Source: Pycnopodia helianthoides (lineage: Eukaryota; Echinodermata; Asteroidea; Forcipulatida; Asteriidae). Taken from it: DNA of 64,000 nt. Of this stretch, positions 11,920 through 23,156 are shown piece by piece. The notes beneath the pieces were generated by a model that was not told the origin of the DNA, searched no databases, and saw nothing but the letters and a program-made list of their open reading frames with translations. The stretch covers positions 11,480,974 through 11,544,973 of the forward strand of contig CM063263.1 in assembly GCA_032158295.1 (NCBI GenBank). The letters run 5' to 3'. The translations under genes were made by a program, and so were the position numbers. Position 1 is the stretch's first letter; each line of letters opens with the position of its first letter.

Positions 11920-11927
11920 AGGGAGGC

Positions 11928-12714
11928 AGAGAGCACGCAAAACGGGCAGGGGATGAATAGTGAAGGGTGACAAAAGGGGTGGTGTAGATGGAAGGGGATA
12001 TATCTGTGGGGAAAAGGAGAAGGCAAAGACAAAAGGTCATCTCCTTCTTGAATGTTCAGACCATGGGGTCGAAGAATGGTCTGGAGGCGCCCTCTCTTCC
12101 GTCGGCCATGCTTATCCACAGTTCCTCCCTACTCAGTTAGCTCCATGCTCAGCAGACCACATCCCTTGTTCTATGCTCAGACGAACAGTGGTTTACCTCC
12201 CAACCGAAAGGTTAGTCACTTCCGTCTTGGTATGCGCCGCCTCAATGCCCTGAATAATTTTATGATTATGACCTCCAAATGTACCTCCCAACATGTGCAC
12301 ACACACACACACACGCAGAGTGCGTGTGAATGACGACCGGCCGGCCTGCGCATCATCACACGGGACGTAACGTTGTCAACGAACAAGAACAGTACAAGAC
12401 GTATGCGGTCTTAAACCCGGATCATCTCCTAGCTTGCACCAGACTATCAATATGGCTGACAGCACGTCGTGACCGGACCGCGGTACAACTTCCTCGCTTT
12501 TTGGGATAATTTCGACAGTTAAATGTATGTATGTAGCTTAGATTTATAATAAATTGATATACCTTTATTGTCACTCCATCAATGAGTACAACAAGCAACA
12601 AACATTAGGATTCATTTTTAAAAAGGTAACAAGTTTTAACACTAAAATGTCATGTAATTGAATCATTTTGTTGTCATTCAATTCATAATCGATTGATCAT
12701 GTTGATTTATCTGA
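11928..12714. other. Gene-free intergenic DNA
   Basis: No gene supported. It includes a short CA microsatellite near 12296-12315. Overlapping open frames at 11960-12333 are biased in composition and show no conserved motif. Confidence 0.4.
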
Positions 12715-14013
12715 GTGGTTGTTCTGACCTGCATTTGCTGTAAGGTTTTGGAACATAAACTACTTAGCCACATTGCCAAACACCTGAGCCAAAACAACAT
12801 CCTCATTGATTCCCAGCATGGGTTCAGAGAAAAATTGTCCACATCTACACAACTCATATCAGCTACACATGACTGGGCTCATTGTCTTCACAAACAAGGT
12901 CAAACAGATGTTGTTTTTCTGGACTTCAGCAAGGCATTTGACAAAGTGCCACATCACCATCTATCTTCCAAGCTCCAATTCTATGGCATCAGGGGGCACA
13001 CAGTAAATTGGATCGAAGCATTCCTTACCAGCAGAGAACAGGCAGTTTCAGTTAATGGGACCTACTCTTCCTGGGGCAGTGTTACTTCAGGAGTACCCCA
13101 GGGATCTGTACTTGGCCCAGTCCTGTTTGTCCTTTACATAAACGACATCCAGGAAAAACTAAACTCAACAATGAGGCTGTTTGCCGATGATAGCATTGTC
13201 TGCAGAGAAATTCATTCCCAAGAAGACCACCTTAAAATTCAAGAAGACTTGACAACACTGGGAAACTGGGCTGCCAAATGGCTGATGAACTTCAACATCA
13301 AGAAATGCTCATCCCTATCCATAACTAAGAAGCGCAAACCCAGCTAATTTCATTACAATATCAACGGCGAGAAATTGACTTCAGTAAAACAACATGAATA
13401 CCTGGGCGTGACAGTCACAAATGATCTTAGATGAAACAGCCACCACCAAAAAATAATCAACAAGGCTAGCCGCACACTTAGTCTCCTTCGAAGAACTCTC
13501 TCCCATTGCACCCAAGATGTCAAAACTGTAGCATATCAAACACTGGTACGTCCTCAAATAGAATATGCCTCCGAAACATGGAATTCCCACACAATTGACA
13601 GTCAAAAACGCATTGAACAAATACAGAGATCGGCAGCTCGTTTCGTAGCCAATGACTATCGCAGAACCACCTCAGTTTCAACACTAATTTCAAAACTAAA
13701 CTGGGACTCATTACATACACGACGCCTCCTAGCTCAATCTACTATGTTTTATAAAATCCACTATCGCTTGGTCAACATCCTAATGCCATCAGTCATTTAT
13801 CCATCGACATACTTCATCAGACAGGACCACCAGCTCAAATACACCATACCTGATGCAAACATTGACTCATTCTCATTCTACCCACGCACAGTAAGGATAT
13901 GGAACCAGCTACCCCCATCAGCAGTGTATGCTACATCTGTTGGTACTTTCCAGAAGCTAGCCCTCCAAGCTCTGGGTGTTTTAACGCCTAGCGCTGGCTC
14001 CAGGCTCCTGTAA
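12715..14013 (+). pseudogene. LINE reverse transcriptase, 5'-truncated, two nonsense codons
   Basis: One frame runs unshifted from 12715 to a natural TAA at 14011-14013, about 430 codons, broken only by TAA at 13345-13347 and TGA at 13432-13434. It holds reverse transcriptase landmarks in the right order: FLDFSKAFDKVPH, GVPQGSVLGP, the catalytic FADDS and, downstream, HEYLGVTV. The C-terminal part (RSAARFV, WNQLPPSAV) is typical of CR1/Jockey-like elements. The endonuclease and ORF1 are absent, so the copy is 5'-truncated. No frameshift and only two stops suggest a fairly recent insertion. It probably makes no functional enzyme. Confidence 0.9.
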
Positions 14014-14273
14014 TTTTCTATGCTTTTTACTTGCACCTTTACTAATTAGTTTATCATCACTTGCACAAATGACCAGTGACGTCACCTGATGCACCATCCC
14101 AGTATAGTTTCCTTTGAGAACTGCTATAGGGATTACTCTACTCAAGACTTCTGTGAACTTCTTGTGATTTAGTAATAGCGTCTTGTGAACCATGGTTAAT
14201 TGATAATGGCTGACGTAACGACACATTATGGGCTAAAGTGCAATTCCTACTTACAATCTTAGGTTGGCTCTAG

Positions 14274-14446
14274 CAGGCCTGGAATTTCATCTTGGAGATG
14301 AGAGGGCAAGGCCATTTTTCATTTTGTAAAGGGCACTTCCACTGGAAAATCCTAAAGTCTATGGGAAAGTTTTGAAGGGGCACCAAGGCCAGGACTAGGG
14401 CAACAGAAGCCACGGCCTCTTTAGCCTCCGTGTAATTCCAGGCCTG
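14274..14446. mobile_element. 173-bp MITE with CAGGCCTGGAATT ends
   Basis: Perfect terminal inverted repeats CAGGCCTGGAATT/AATTCCAGGCCTG are flanked by the direct repeat CTCTAG (14268-14273 and 14447-14452). A related copy without clear ends lies at about 63010-63170 and a fragment at 53697-53760. The ends resemble hAT-type termini. Confidence 0.85.
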
Positions 14447-14450
14447 CTCT

Positions 14451-14487
14451 AGTCTTAGTCTTACTCTTAGTCTTAGTCTTAGTACTA
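14451..14487. repeat. CTTAGT hexamer microsatellite
   Basis: About six tandem CTTAGT-like units with one substitution, directly beside the preceding MITE. Confidence 0.85.
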
Positions 14488-14669
14488 TAGTAGGGTAGGG
14501 CCGTGTGTACTGCGGTATTGGGTGAAGTTGAGGCATGTGTAATTTGTATGATCAGGTGTGAGCCCCATTTGTCATAAATACAGTTGTTTGACCCGTTCCG
14601 AATCATTAACCAGTTCCTGATCACAGATCAGTTCAAGTTTGTTAAATAATAACCATGTAATTTAATATG

Positions 14670-14985
14670 GGTTTTGAGGCATTGCATGGTGAGGTATTCG
14701 GTTGAGGTAACACCATGTGTATAAATATCTACTTGCTATGTAGATTTGTTCTTTAGAGAACTTGTCTTGCTACCGCGGAGTAGATTTTCGGAATTCGGGA
14801 GACTTCTCAGTTCTGAAAAGAACTGTCCTGCTTATTAACTACTACCTGGGAAATCGGCCTGGACAACTACTTTAGCTTTGAGGATCGGGGGGACTTCTCG
14901 TAATTAACTGCACTGCCGCAAAGTGAGTTCTTTTTGGTCTCAACGTTTCGACTAGCTTGCTCTAGTCATCGTCAGGACACATGTA
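14670..14985 (+). repeat. Dispersed repeat with GCGGAGTAGAT units
   Basis: This begins ttttgaggcattgcatggtg and continues through gaacttgtcttgctaccg, cggagtagatt and gggagacttctcag. The same order occurs inverted at about 49110-49380, and related units form the minisatellite inside CMAH at 38768-39700. The end, aacgtttcgactagcttgc, looks like the terminal part of a Penelope-like retroelement; that identification is tentative. Confidence 0.6.
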
Positions 14986-16580
14986 ATTTAAATTACTCCT
15001 CAATCAATCAATTTCAGTTGATACAGATTTGAAGAGTATGGATTTGAAGAAAGTGCCAAACAATGGACATTTTCTGAAGTTTGCCTGTGATAATTTATCG
15101 TTCATAAAAAAATGTTGGTTGAAAAAATCACTGTTAAAACTTTTCACCTTTCGCTTCCTTTTGAGAGGCTGCCTCCTTTTTTTTTCCAAGGATCAATTTT
15201 TACGATCTCTGACAATAAAAATCGATAAACATCATATTTTAGGCTATAGCACATAGAAAAAACACACAGAAAAAAGCTGGCAACCGCCTTTTAAGAAATG
15301 GCCCGGCCAGTTGTCTTGAAAAAATGTGTCGGCGGCCATTTAAGAAAAAAACAAAAAGGCCCCGCCTCCTCCTCTTTTTCAAAAATGCAGGACGCTAAAA
15401 AAATTATTTTTCATAAAACATTGTGAAAAATGACTCCCTTCGAAGTAGTTTTTTGAGAAAGAGGAAGAGGACATTAGCTTGGACCTGCCCTATTGTCCAA
15501 ACAGTTCTGTAGTGAAAGGTTAAAGTAGGTGTACAGGTGTAGAGTATAGTTGAACAACAAGAGTAACAAAATATTGACCCGCCACAAACTGAATTGAAAA
15601 GCTGAATATACTCTGGATCAACATAGCAATCCATTTCAAAAATTTCTATTGACTTTACCTTTTTTTGGCGATGTACTCTTTTTCTTTCAAATATGTCAAC
15701 TCACATTAACAACATGTCATAGAGACCAGCATAAACTTTTTTATTCTGGTATAGACCATTTCATGGCCGAATACCCCAAACATGAGCGAGGGGTCCTGAA
15801 GCTACGTGTGGTTATTCGATTGGCTACCGAATTCTAACAAAGAATTATCGCAAACTTCTTGTTCACCAACTAAATCATGTAAAACAGTCTCACGTAAACA
15901 TAAAATGTCGGTAAATGTTTTGGCTACAAAAAGCCATTGAGCCTAAAAATACAATTCCACAAGTTGTTGGCTGCAGGAATGGGACCCTACTTCATGGCTG
16001 AAGTAACTCATACTGGTTGATTTTGATAAAGTCAACTTGAATTCTGGCTCCCACCAGTATGAAGACTGACTCCCTTTTTTTTGAGGATCAGTGTGCCGTG
16101 TAACACAGGCACTTGATTAGTATGCACGCATTTTTCATGTTTGTATACATAAGGCCTCCGATATTCACAGAGCACTGTTAAGTATGGTCTAATGCCTGTT
16201 ATAAATGGCGGCCGACATGGTAGATAAATTAATTGAGAGAGAGAGAGAGAGATGGACAGAAATAAATTAGCATTACGGTTCTTCCCATGCACAAGCTCGC
16301 GTACATGTACCTAGCCAAAAATACGCGCAAATTGCGTGCCGAGACGCACAAATTTCGGCCGATAGGCCAACAAATTAATAAATAAATAACTATATCGCTA
16401 ATATTATGGTAAACTTTTTTTGTAATTTTGGATCATACTCATAAAAATCATCCAGATAAAACCATTTAAAACGCTCCAGAATGCACTGTTAGAGCTTTTA
16501 AAACCAAGATAGGCCCTAAACACCAAGTAAAAAACATTCCGAGGACCTCGTTTTCAATTCAGTGTCCTTTGGCCAAAGGC
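14986..16580. other. Gene-free intergenic DNA
   Basis: No gene. The segment 15165-15225 (gcctcctttttttt, aaggatcaatttttacgatc) recurs at about 45425-45500, so it is a dispersed repeat. A GA microsatellite is at about 16234-16252. Confidence 0.45.
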
Positions 16581-16939
16581 CAAATAATAATAATAATAAT
16601 AATATTCGGTTTTTATATAGCGCTTTATACACCATGTCTCAAAGCGCTTCCAACATTATTACCCTGATCACTGGGCCATTTCATTCCTTAAACCAACTCA
16701 GCTCCCTGGTGAGTATACAGCCTGTGCTGCCAAATATGTAGCGCACTAAGCTAAATCAATCACAAGAACCATCTCTGCCCTCACAGGTACCCATTTAGCC
16801 CTGGGTGGAGAGAAGCAATTATAGTAAAGTGTCTTGCTCAGGGACACAGGTGTCACGACCGGGATTCGAACACACACTCTGCTGAACAGAAACACCAGAG
16901 CTTGAGTTCGGTGCTCTTATCCGCTCGGCCACGACACCC
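16581..16939 (-). mobile_element. tRNA-Leu-derived SINE (family L), tail A
   Basis: Read on the minus strand it starts gtgtcgtggccgagcggat (A-box-like) and has a B-box-like ggattcgaac complement. It runs through a body with tctccacccagggct and ends in gcgctatataaaaaccg plus an ATT repeat tail. Leucine/serine tRNA origin is inferred from TGGCCGAGCGG. Near-complete and diverged copies occur throughout the window. Confidence 0.85.
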
Positions 16940-18139
16940 TATGGGTCTAGAATGCCCCCCCCCCTCCCCTCCTCCCCCAGTTTAAAAAAATCCTGGGGAG
17001 AACGCTGAGCATTATTTAAAAAGCATCAAAACTGACCAATTGAAATAAGTAACACCTGTTGCAGACAGGTGATCCAGAGTCGCCCGAACCAAATAGATTA
17101 GCAGTGACTCTAGGTCAAACATTTATAATACAAATTGGCTGGAGATAAGAATATGAAAAACACACCCAGCGTGCCAAACAATACTAGCAGGACATTTTCA
17201 CAGGTTGCTGAACATGTTATATTCGAACCGATAAACGTGCTTAGTCATAGGAAGTACATGTAGGCCCTAACTCTAAATAATTAGTCATGTTAGTGCCTTG
17301 ATCAATATAAAAGGGCATGTCAACAGCATACATCAATGCCGTGTATCATTTTAGTTCAAAAGTTCAGTTACAAATTTGTTTTTTAGTTCACAATGATGTA
17401 GAGCCATATGTATGCAAAAAAGCCTCCTTGCTACATGTATGTTGGCTGTACTGAGAAGAAGAAGAATGCTTACAAATATAGCATGAAGCTACTTTTCTTC
17501 TAAACATTAACATAAAAATTGCATTAGGTTCGGCTCATGACAAGATCGACGGTCTGAAACCAATTGCTAGACTAGAGTCATTCTGAACGACTGCAACAGT
17601 CGATCTTTCGACTTCCAGTGCGTCCAGTCGCTCCTCAACTGTTTCAAACTTTTCATTTTCGCAATTTAATAATTACAGGTTCGCCGCAACACTGGAAGGC
17701 CTGTATAAAAAGGTTGAAACAGTGATTTTGGAGGAACATTCAGATACACGTCTTTTTTTGTTGACTTAAAAGGGTATGCACACCATTAGAATGACATACA
17801 TGTGTACCTGACGCAGTGTAGGCCTTCATGGTGTAAAGGTGGTCATGATGGAAAACTTCACTTGAAATATCTTGCTTGAAATGCTGTAGTTTTTTTTAGA
17901 ATTGAGTCCAAACCAAAAAACCAGTGAAAACACACATGTATTGTAAGGGGGTTTGTCACTATTTTCTTTGACTCTGATGGAATAGATTGAACTTAAATTT
18001 TCATAGGTTTGGTGTCCAGTCCTGTTGGTTTACATAAAGTGCGGATAATACTGGTCTTTGACGAATTTACCAATGATGTCCATATGATTTAAAACCCTTG
18101 TGGTTTATTACTTGAAATTTGAATTAAAAAAGTCACATC
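16940..18139. other. Gene-free intergenic DNA
   Basis: No gene recognised. A C-rich tract follows the SINE. A degraded MITE-like segment lies at about 17765-18085, with ends aaagggtatgcacaccatt and taccaatgatgtccata. Confidence 0.4.
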
Positions 18140-18575
18140 TTAAGGTGATCGATCCCCTGGCTGCCGCTTCCCAGGTTGTATCGTAAACTTGGGTGATCCC
18201 TGGCTACACGGCAGTTTACGGTTGTATGGCTTCTGACTGGCACCCCCGAAGAAAGATATTGACAAAATAGGGAGTCCGCCAACATAGGGCTAGATACACT
18301 GTACATGTAGCTCAGTTGGTAGAGCGCCGGTGTGGACGGAGATTCTGCCCCCCCCCCCCCCCCGGTGAATCTGTCCCCCCATACGGCAAACTGTGTGCAA
18401 GCTTCTTCTGATAGCGCCCTCTTTTGAATCATCCTCCTTCAGCCCACGTTAATTTCCCATAAGGGGGACAGAATCGCCGGGGACAGATTTCCCTATGACA
18501 GATTTCCCTATGACACCGGCACAATAGTCCAGAGATCATTCAGTTCAAATCCCGCTGTAGTTAATTTTTCTTTGT
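18140..18575 (+). mobile_element. Family N repeat split by an insertion in its tRNA-like arm
   Basis: The body (ctgccgcttcccaggttg, ttctgactggcacccccg) and the tRNA-like part gtagctcagttggtagagc match the copy at 7030. After gcgccggtg the sequence leaves the family for about 190 bp and resumes near cagttcaaatcccgc. The inserted piece has inverted ends (ggacggagattctg against cagaatcgccggggac) and a run of about 16 C. Confidence 0.75.
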
Positions 18576-18884
18576 TCATTTTGTTTCATTTTTAAAACCT
18601 TTACACACTGTACTCCCTGGTCCAGTTTCCCTTCCTGTGGCTGCTATCCTCCACTATGTCTGGACACTCTTATGTCACTTCAAAGTCACACCAACATACA
18701 AAAGCGTTGATAAGACTTTGATAAGATTGGTATGTCTAGCCCTTTCTCTATGGTCTAGCCCAGTGATAAACAGACTTTGTTGCACTGGAATTCAGTTATA
18801 ATCAATCACCACATGTGACTAACTGTCACAGCCAAAAGGTTTTTATCAGGAAGAGAGCAAACACTGTATACCAGTGGATGTTAA

Positions 18885-19260
18885 AGGAACATTACAGAAT
18901 TGGTAATTGTAAAATATACTTTTTGATCACAGATTTACATAAAACTTACACGGTCTAATGAGGATGATAGTAGAAAACATCCCTTGAAATATTTCTGTCT
19001 GAAATGTCATATTTGATGAGAAATGAATAAACTAATTTTCCGATTGGATTTTATCGCTCAGTGAGTGTTTTATTCATTTGTTGAACCTATATGATTTCAT
19101 GCAAATGTGTAATCGGTTTTTCACTATTTTCTCGTGACCCAGATGGCCGATCGACCTCAAACTTCTACAGGTTTGTCAGTTTATGTATATGGTCGATTAC
19201 ATAAAGTGCTGACACTGCCAGCAACTGTTTGTTAGCAAAAACCAATTCTGTAATGTTCCT
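18885..19260 (+). mobile_element. TTAA-flanked MITE, family 1, copy 4
   Basis: Complete copy with TTAA on both sides (18881-18884 and 19261-19264). It is in the same orientation as copies 1 and 2. Confidence 0.9.
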
Positions 19261-19560
19261 TTAAACATCAATAAATACCAACACACACAGGGTAAACAAC
19301 CCCAGGTAAAATAATAAGCACTAAGCTCCAGGGCAGTGATGATAAAACAGAGTTCATGAACTCTCTACAATAGACCATGGAGGAAGTAAGCACTTCACAT
19401 ACAATACAATAGGCCTAATACAATAAAAACGGTATTTCCCCTACAAGGGACTTTTATTTCCCCCTTGAACATACATCGTAAAAACACACCAAGGGGTAAA
19501 ACGGTACAATAGAGAAAGAGTAGGCCAGCAGTTAAAAGTTAATAAGTAAACCCTAGATAA

Positions 19561-20162
19561 TAGAGAGGTTTCGCAAGGCTACGGATACAGATACGGATAC
19601 GGATTAGTCAACACTTTGTGTGTTCACGTGACGCGTAACCGTGTCTTCCGTGTTTTGCATGTGCGTTGACAACGGATACGGGAGCTCATTCACGTACGTT
19701 AAAAACGGATACCGTTTTGCTGATTTTAGTTGTATTTTTGCCCTAGATTAAAAACATTTCCCCTGGTATTGCTTTTAAAGGTGTCATTTATGACATAGAT
19801 GGAAATGTTTTCATCATTTGTAAGCAAAATATGGGGAAAATACAGTATAAACAGGAGTCTCTATTTTGCCGTGCTTACCGGAAACTTTCTTTACACGCGT
19901 TTAACGCGGGGGTCCGAAAACGATAATTTGAATAAAAATACTGCTCAATCAAATTCTCCAATGTAACAAGAACACACACACACAATGTTTTTGGATTTAT
20001 TTTGCTCGCAAAACCCATGCCAACGTATGTCTATAGTTTGGCCCAGGCCTGACACATAACTCTATGATTGCGAAACAAAATCTGAGGCGCATCTAACGTG
20101 AACGGATACGGTTATCGTATCTGTATCTGTATCCGTATCCGTAGGCTTGCGAAACCTCTCTA
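19561..20162. mobile_element. 602-bp element with long terminal inverted repeats
   Basis: The ends TAGAGAGGTTTCGCAAG and CTTGCGAAACCTCTCTA are inverted repeats that continue into multiple GGATAC/GTATCC units. The 4-bp repeat ATAA flanks both sides (19557-19560 and 20163-20166). No coding frame. The subterminal GGATAC arrays are typical of transposase binding sites. Confidence 0.85.
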
Positions 20163-20166
20163 ATAA

Positions 20167-20769
20167 AAAGGCAGATACCCCCCCCCCCAAAAAAAAAAGT
20201 ACACCATACAACAATAGTAAAATGTATTATAAGGACAGAGAGCCCATGTGGTACCACTCACTGTTCCAGTGGCCCATTGTATAACTTAATCTCAACCAGA
20301 GGAACCAAGCATACCTGGGGGGGGGGAGGGCGCTCCGGGGGTTCTGATGGCTATTTGAAGTAAACATTAGCTTCTAAGGCTTTTCTGGAATTTCAAGTGA
20401 AGTCCATGAAAGCTGTCTGAACTAATGAGTTTCATTTTATTTGAAGTAAGAGATTTGTATAAATCATCCGGTACAGCCTGCTGAATACCGGTAATTTTGT
20501 TAGCCTGTTTGACCATGGAGGAATAGTTTGACTACTCTACCCAATGTAATAGTCCGGCAGCCAGGGGGGTGAACCATGTTTTTTTTGGATGAATAATGTT
20601 TTTTTGCATAGTCCACATAAGAAGGTCACATTGTTTTTAAGAATCTGAGTGATGACCCCTCCTCAGGGTTGGGCAATTTGTAATATCGATTATTTAATGT
20701 TTTTATTGATATTTATCAATACCTAAGGTTTAAAACACAACCAAAACAATTTTGTAACCCCCAAAATGG
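20167..20769. other. Gene-free intergenic DNA
   Basis: C- and A-runs near 20180-20200, a G run near 20320 and otherwise unremarkable sequence. No gene seen. Confidence 0.4.
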
Positions 20770-21085
20770 TCCAATAACAAATTACAACTGCAGTAAAATC
20801 CATAGACTAAATTTAATAAGTAATGTTTACAGAGTATAAAGTTACAATAGCAACAGTCAGTAGTAAACCATTGAAAATGTCGCCTTCATTCTGCATCAGT
20901 TATAGATTTCAAGAACTGAAGCAAAGCGTTTTCTCCAAAAGTTATTTTTGGCTGGTATCTTCGTGTGTGTCGGTTCGTGTCAGTAGGTAACGGTCTGATA
21001 GCTCTACAGTTACATGACAAAATGTTTATTGAAAGTAAAATGTGAAGACCTGTTACATGACTGCTAATTTAACAATGGTCTATTG
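20770..21085. repeat. Second copy of the 7975-8465 dispersed repeat
   Basis: It shares acaaattacaactgcagta, gagtataaagttacaatag and ggtatcttcgtgtgtgtcg with the earlier copy, with several small indels. Confidence 0.75.
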
Positions 21086-21171
21086 TATGATACAACATCA
21101 CATAACACTACAGAGTCTAGACACATTTTAACCAGTGCGCTGATGGTTCCACCACAATGGTATTGACGCAA

Positions 21172-21393
21172 AGGCCTGCGCTAAACGTCGCACTTTTGCC
21201 GAGCCGAACTCAAATGTTTTCAGTTCGATTCGACACGGCAAGAGCGCGACGGCAGGGCTTGCTGTGCTACACGGCAGTGCCAAACTTAAATAAAAGGTTT
21301 GTGCTAAACGCCGCTCTTTTGTCGAATTTAATTCCTAATTTTACAACTGTTTGAGTTCGACACGACAAACGTGCGGCGTTTAGCGCAGGCCTA
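21172..21393. mobile_element. 222-bp MITE with GCGCTAAACG inverted ends
   Basis: The left end AGGCCTGCGCTAAACG and right end CGTTTAGCGCAGGCCT are inverted repeats. The open frame at 21157-21354 is inside this element and is not a gene. Confidence 0.85.
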
Positions 21394-22562
21394 AGGCATG
21401 TGCCCTCATGTTTACAAACACACAAATTAAACAGAATGTCAAAATACTCTGTAAGACAGACTTATAGAACAGCTGTAGAATTGCCTTTCTTCCAGGTAAA
21501 ATAGGTTTTTGTTTTTGTTTTTTCTTTTTTTCCCCGTTTTATCCCGTTTCCCCCTGTTTTTTTTAAAGACCGAATAAAAAGTTTAGGGTCGCGGCTTAAA
21601 AACTAGGGTCGGTCTGGGAACCGGAAACACAACCCTTTTTTGGGGGGCCTTACAAATTTAAATAACAAACAAGGTTGGCAGAAAGAATCGCACTCCCCTA
21701 TTGGTTAAAAATTGCTCTACATGTAAGTGTGTACTTTGTGTGCTACGACACACAACCACACACACGTACACACACGTTATATAGTTTAACTATATGCTTA
21801 AAGTATACATAATCGACAAAGCAATACAGCAAGTACATGTACTTCCCAACCTTTAGTGTTAAGCATTTATGATTCTTGGTGTTATGCCGAATGCAGGTAA
21901 GTGAACCAACTAAGTATGCAGACTTTTCTGAGTATAAAACTAACCTGTGAAAATTTCATTTCAAAAAGGTTGTAGCATTTTTGAGATATCCCCAGTTATA
22001 AAACACTTTTTATATAATAATAGGATAATGTACAACAAAAGTGCAGTTTTGCAGTGTAAAAACTTTGTTATTTATTTTTTTCGGCCAAACTTTTTCTACA
22101 ACATTTTGAAAGCTTTGAAAAAAGTATGAAATCAACATTGTAATTGTAAAAGAGGTATACACATTTTCCCAACGTACTGCACGCTGCTGTTACTGCAGGG
22201 TGTCCGAAGACAATTTAACAATGAATGGCATCGCAGGGTTTTAATGCGTTTTTTTTGTATTGCTTATATTTCAAGCTGCATGGCCCGATTTTCGCTGAGA
22301 GAATTTCTTTTAGATGTTTTTTTTTTTCTGTGAATAAACCTTGATGGAAGGTGCTGTTTCGAAACAAATACAGAAACTTTCTCATATGCCACGGATGATG
22401 CACAAAATACATACTACATGTAAAACTGAAACTAGTTGTTGGGTAGGCTCTGACAATAATTCATTTTCAGTTTTTAATTAACTAACTGCATATAGGCTAT
22501 CTAATAGATGGTAAACGGCACTGCTAAAACATAGGATTCGAACTGCCTCTAGCTACCGGCAA
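21394..22562. other. Gene-free DNA upstream of CMAH
   Basis: No gene seen. Contains T-rich tracts and short palindromes. An upstream non-coding CMAH exon could lie here but cannot be recognised. Confidence 0.35.
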
Positions 22563-22633
22563 TCTCGGTGGTCTAGTTGGTGAAACATCTATTCTAGAAT
22601 GGCAAAGGTCGTGGGTTCGAATCTCACCCGAGT
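22563..22633 (+). other. tRNA-like sequence, possible tRNA-Glu relic
   Basis: CTCGG and CCGAG can pair as part of an acceptor stem. GGTGGTCTAGTTGG looks like an A box and GGGTTCGAATCTC like a B box, and the arm TCTA-TTC-TAGA would give anticodon TTC. The D and anticodon regions are short and irregular, so a decayed tRNA or SINE head is more likely than a working gene. It lies about 290 bp upstream of the CMAH start. Confidence 0.4.
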
Positions 22634-22920
22634 AACATTCTTATTGATTTTTTTTTTACAGAACTCGGGGAAAGTACTGAGTACACAGTGCTTACAATGT
22701 GTTAGGGTAAAAACCAAATAATACTGCATATCATTGGCAGTTTTCTGTTGTGCAATCATGGCAATACCTTAATTAAAAGCTTATAACTTTCTCGATTCGA
22801 TAATAAATAGGTATTCAAATTTAAATCTATATTTTCTGGTCGAAACTAATCGAAGTGGACCGAACAGTTACATATCCTGCACTGTGTCTCTAATAACAGA
22901 TTTAAATTAATCGATACGTC

Positions 22921-23156
22921 ATGGAGCAAGAAAGAGAAATTATCTTCTCCCTGTCGCCAGAGGAAACGAGCCAACTCAAGTTCGGTGTCAACCTCATCAG
23001 CAGATCGGAGAAGGAGAAGTTTGTCATCTATAAGGATCCTTCTGCGGAGAACACTGTGGAGGAACCGGCCACCTCCCACATGTTCAAGGCGTGCCTAAAC
23101 AAGTGCAAGCATCAAGGAGGGACCTTTATTAAAGATATCGAAGATGGTGACAACTG
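22921..23156 (+). CDS. cmah: CMAH exon 1: start codon and first Rieske ligands
   Basis: Residues 1-78 plus two bases. Contains the first Rieske ligand pair in CLNKCKHQGG and then FIKDIED. Compared with the vertebrate enzyme there is an extra segment of about 15 residues (around 39-54) before this motif. The donor is gtaagg. Confidence 0.93.

Noticed and set aside
11796..12119. Overlapping proline/glycine-rich open frames on the minus strand
   Set aside because: They read through poly-G/poly-C tracts at the right end of the hAT-like element and into flanking DNA.
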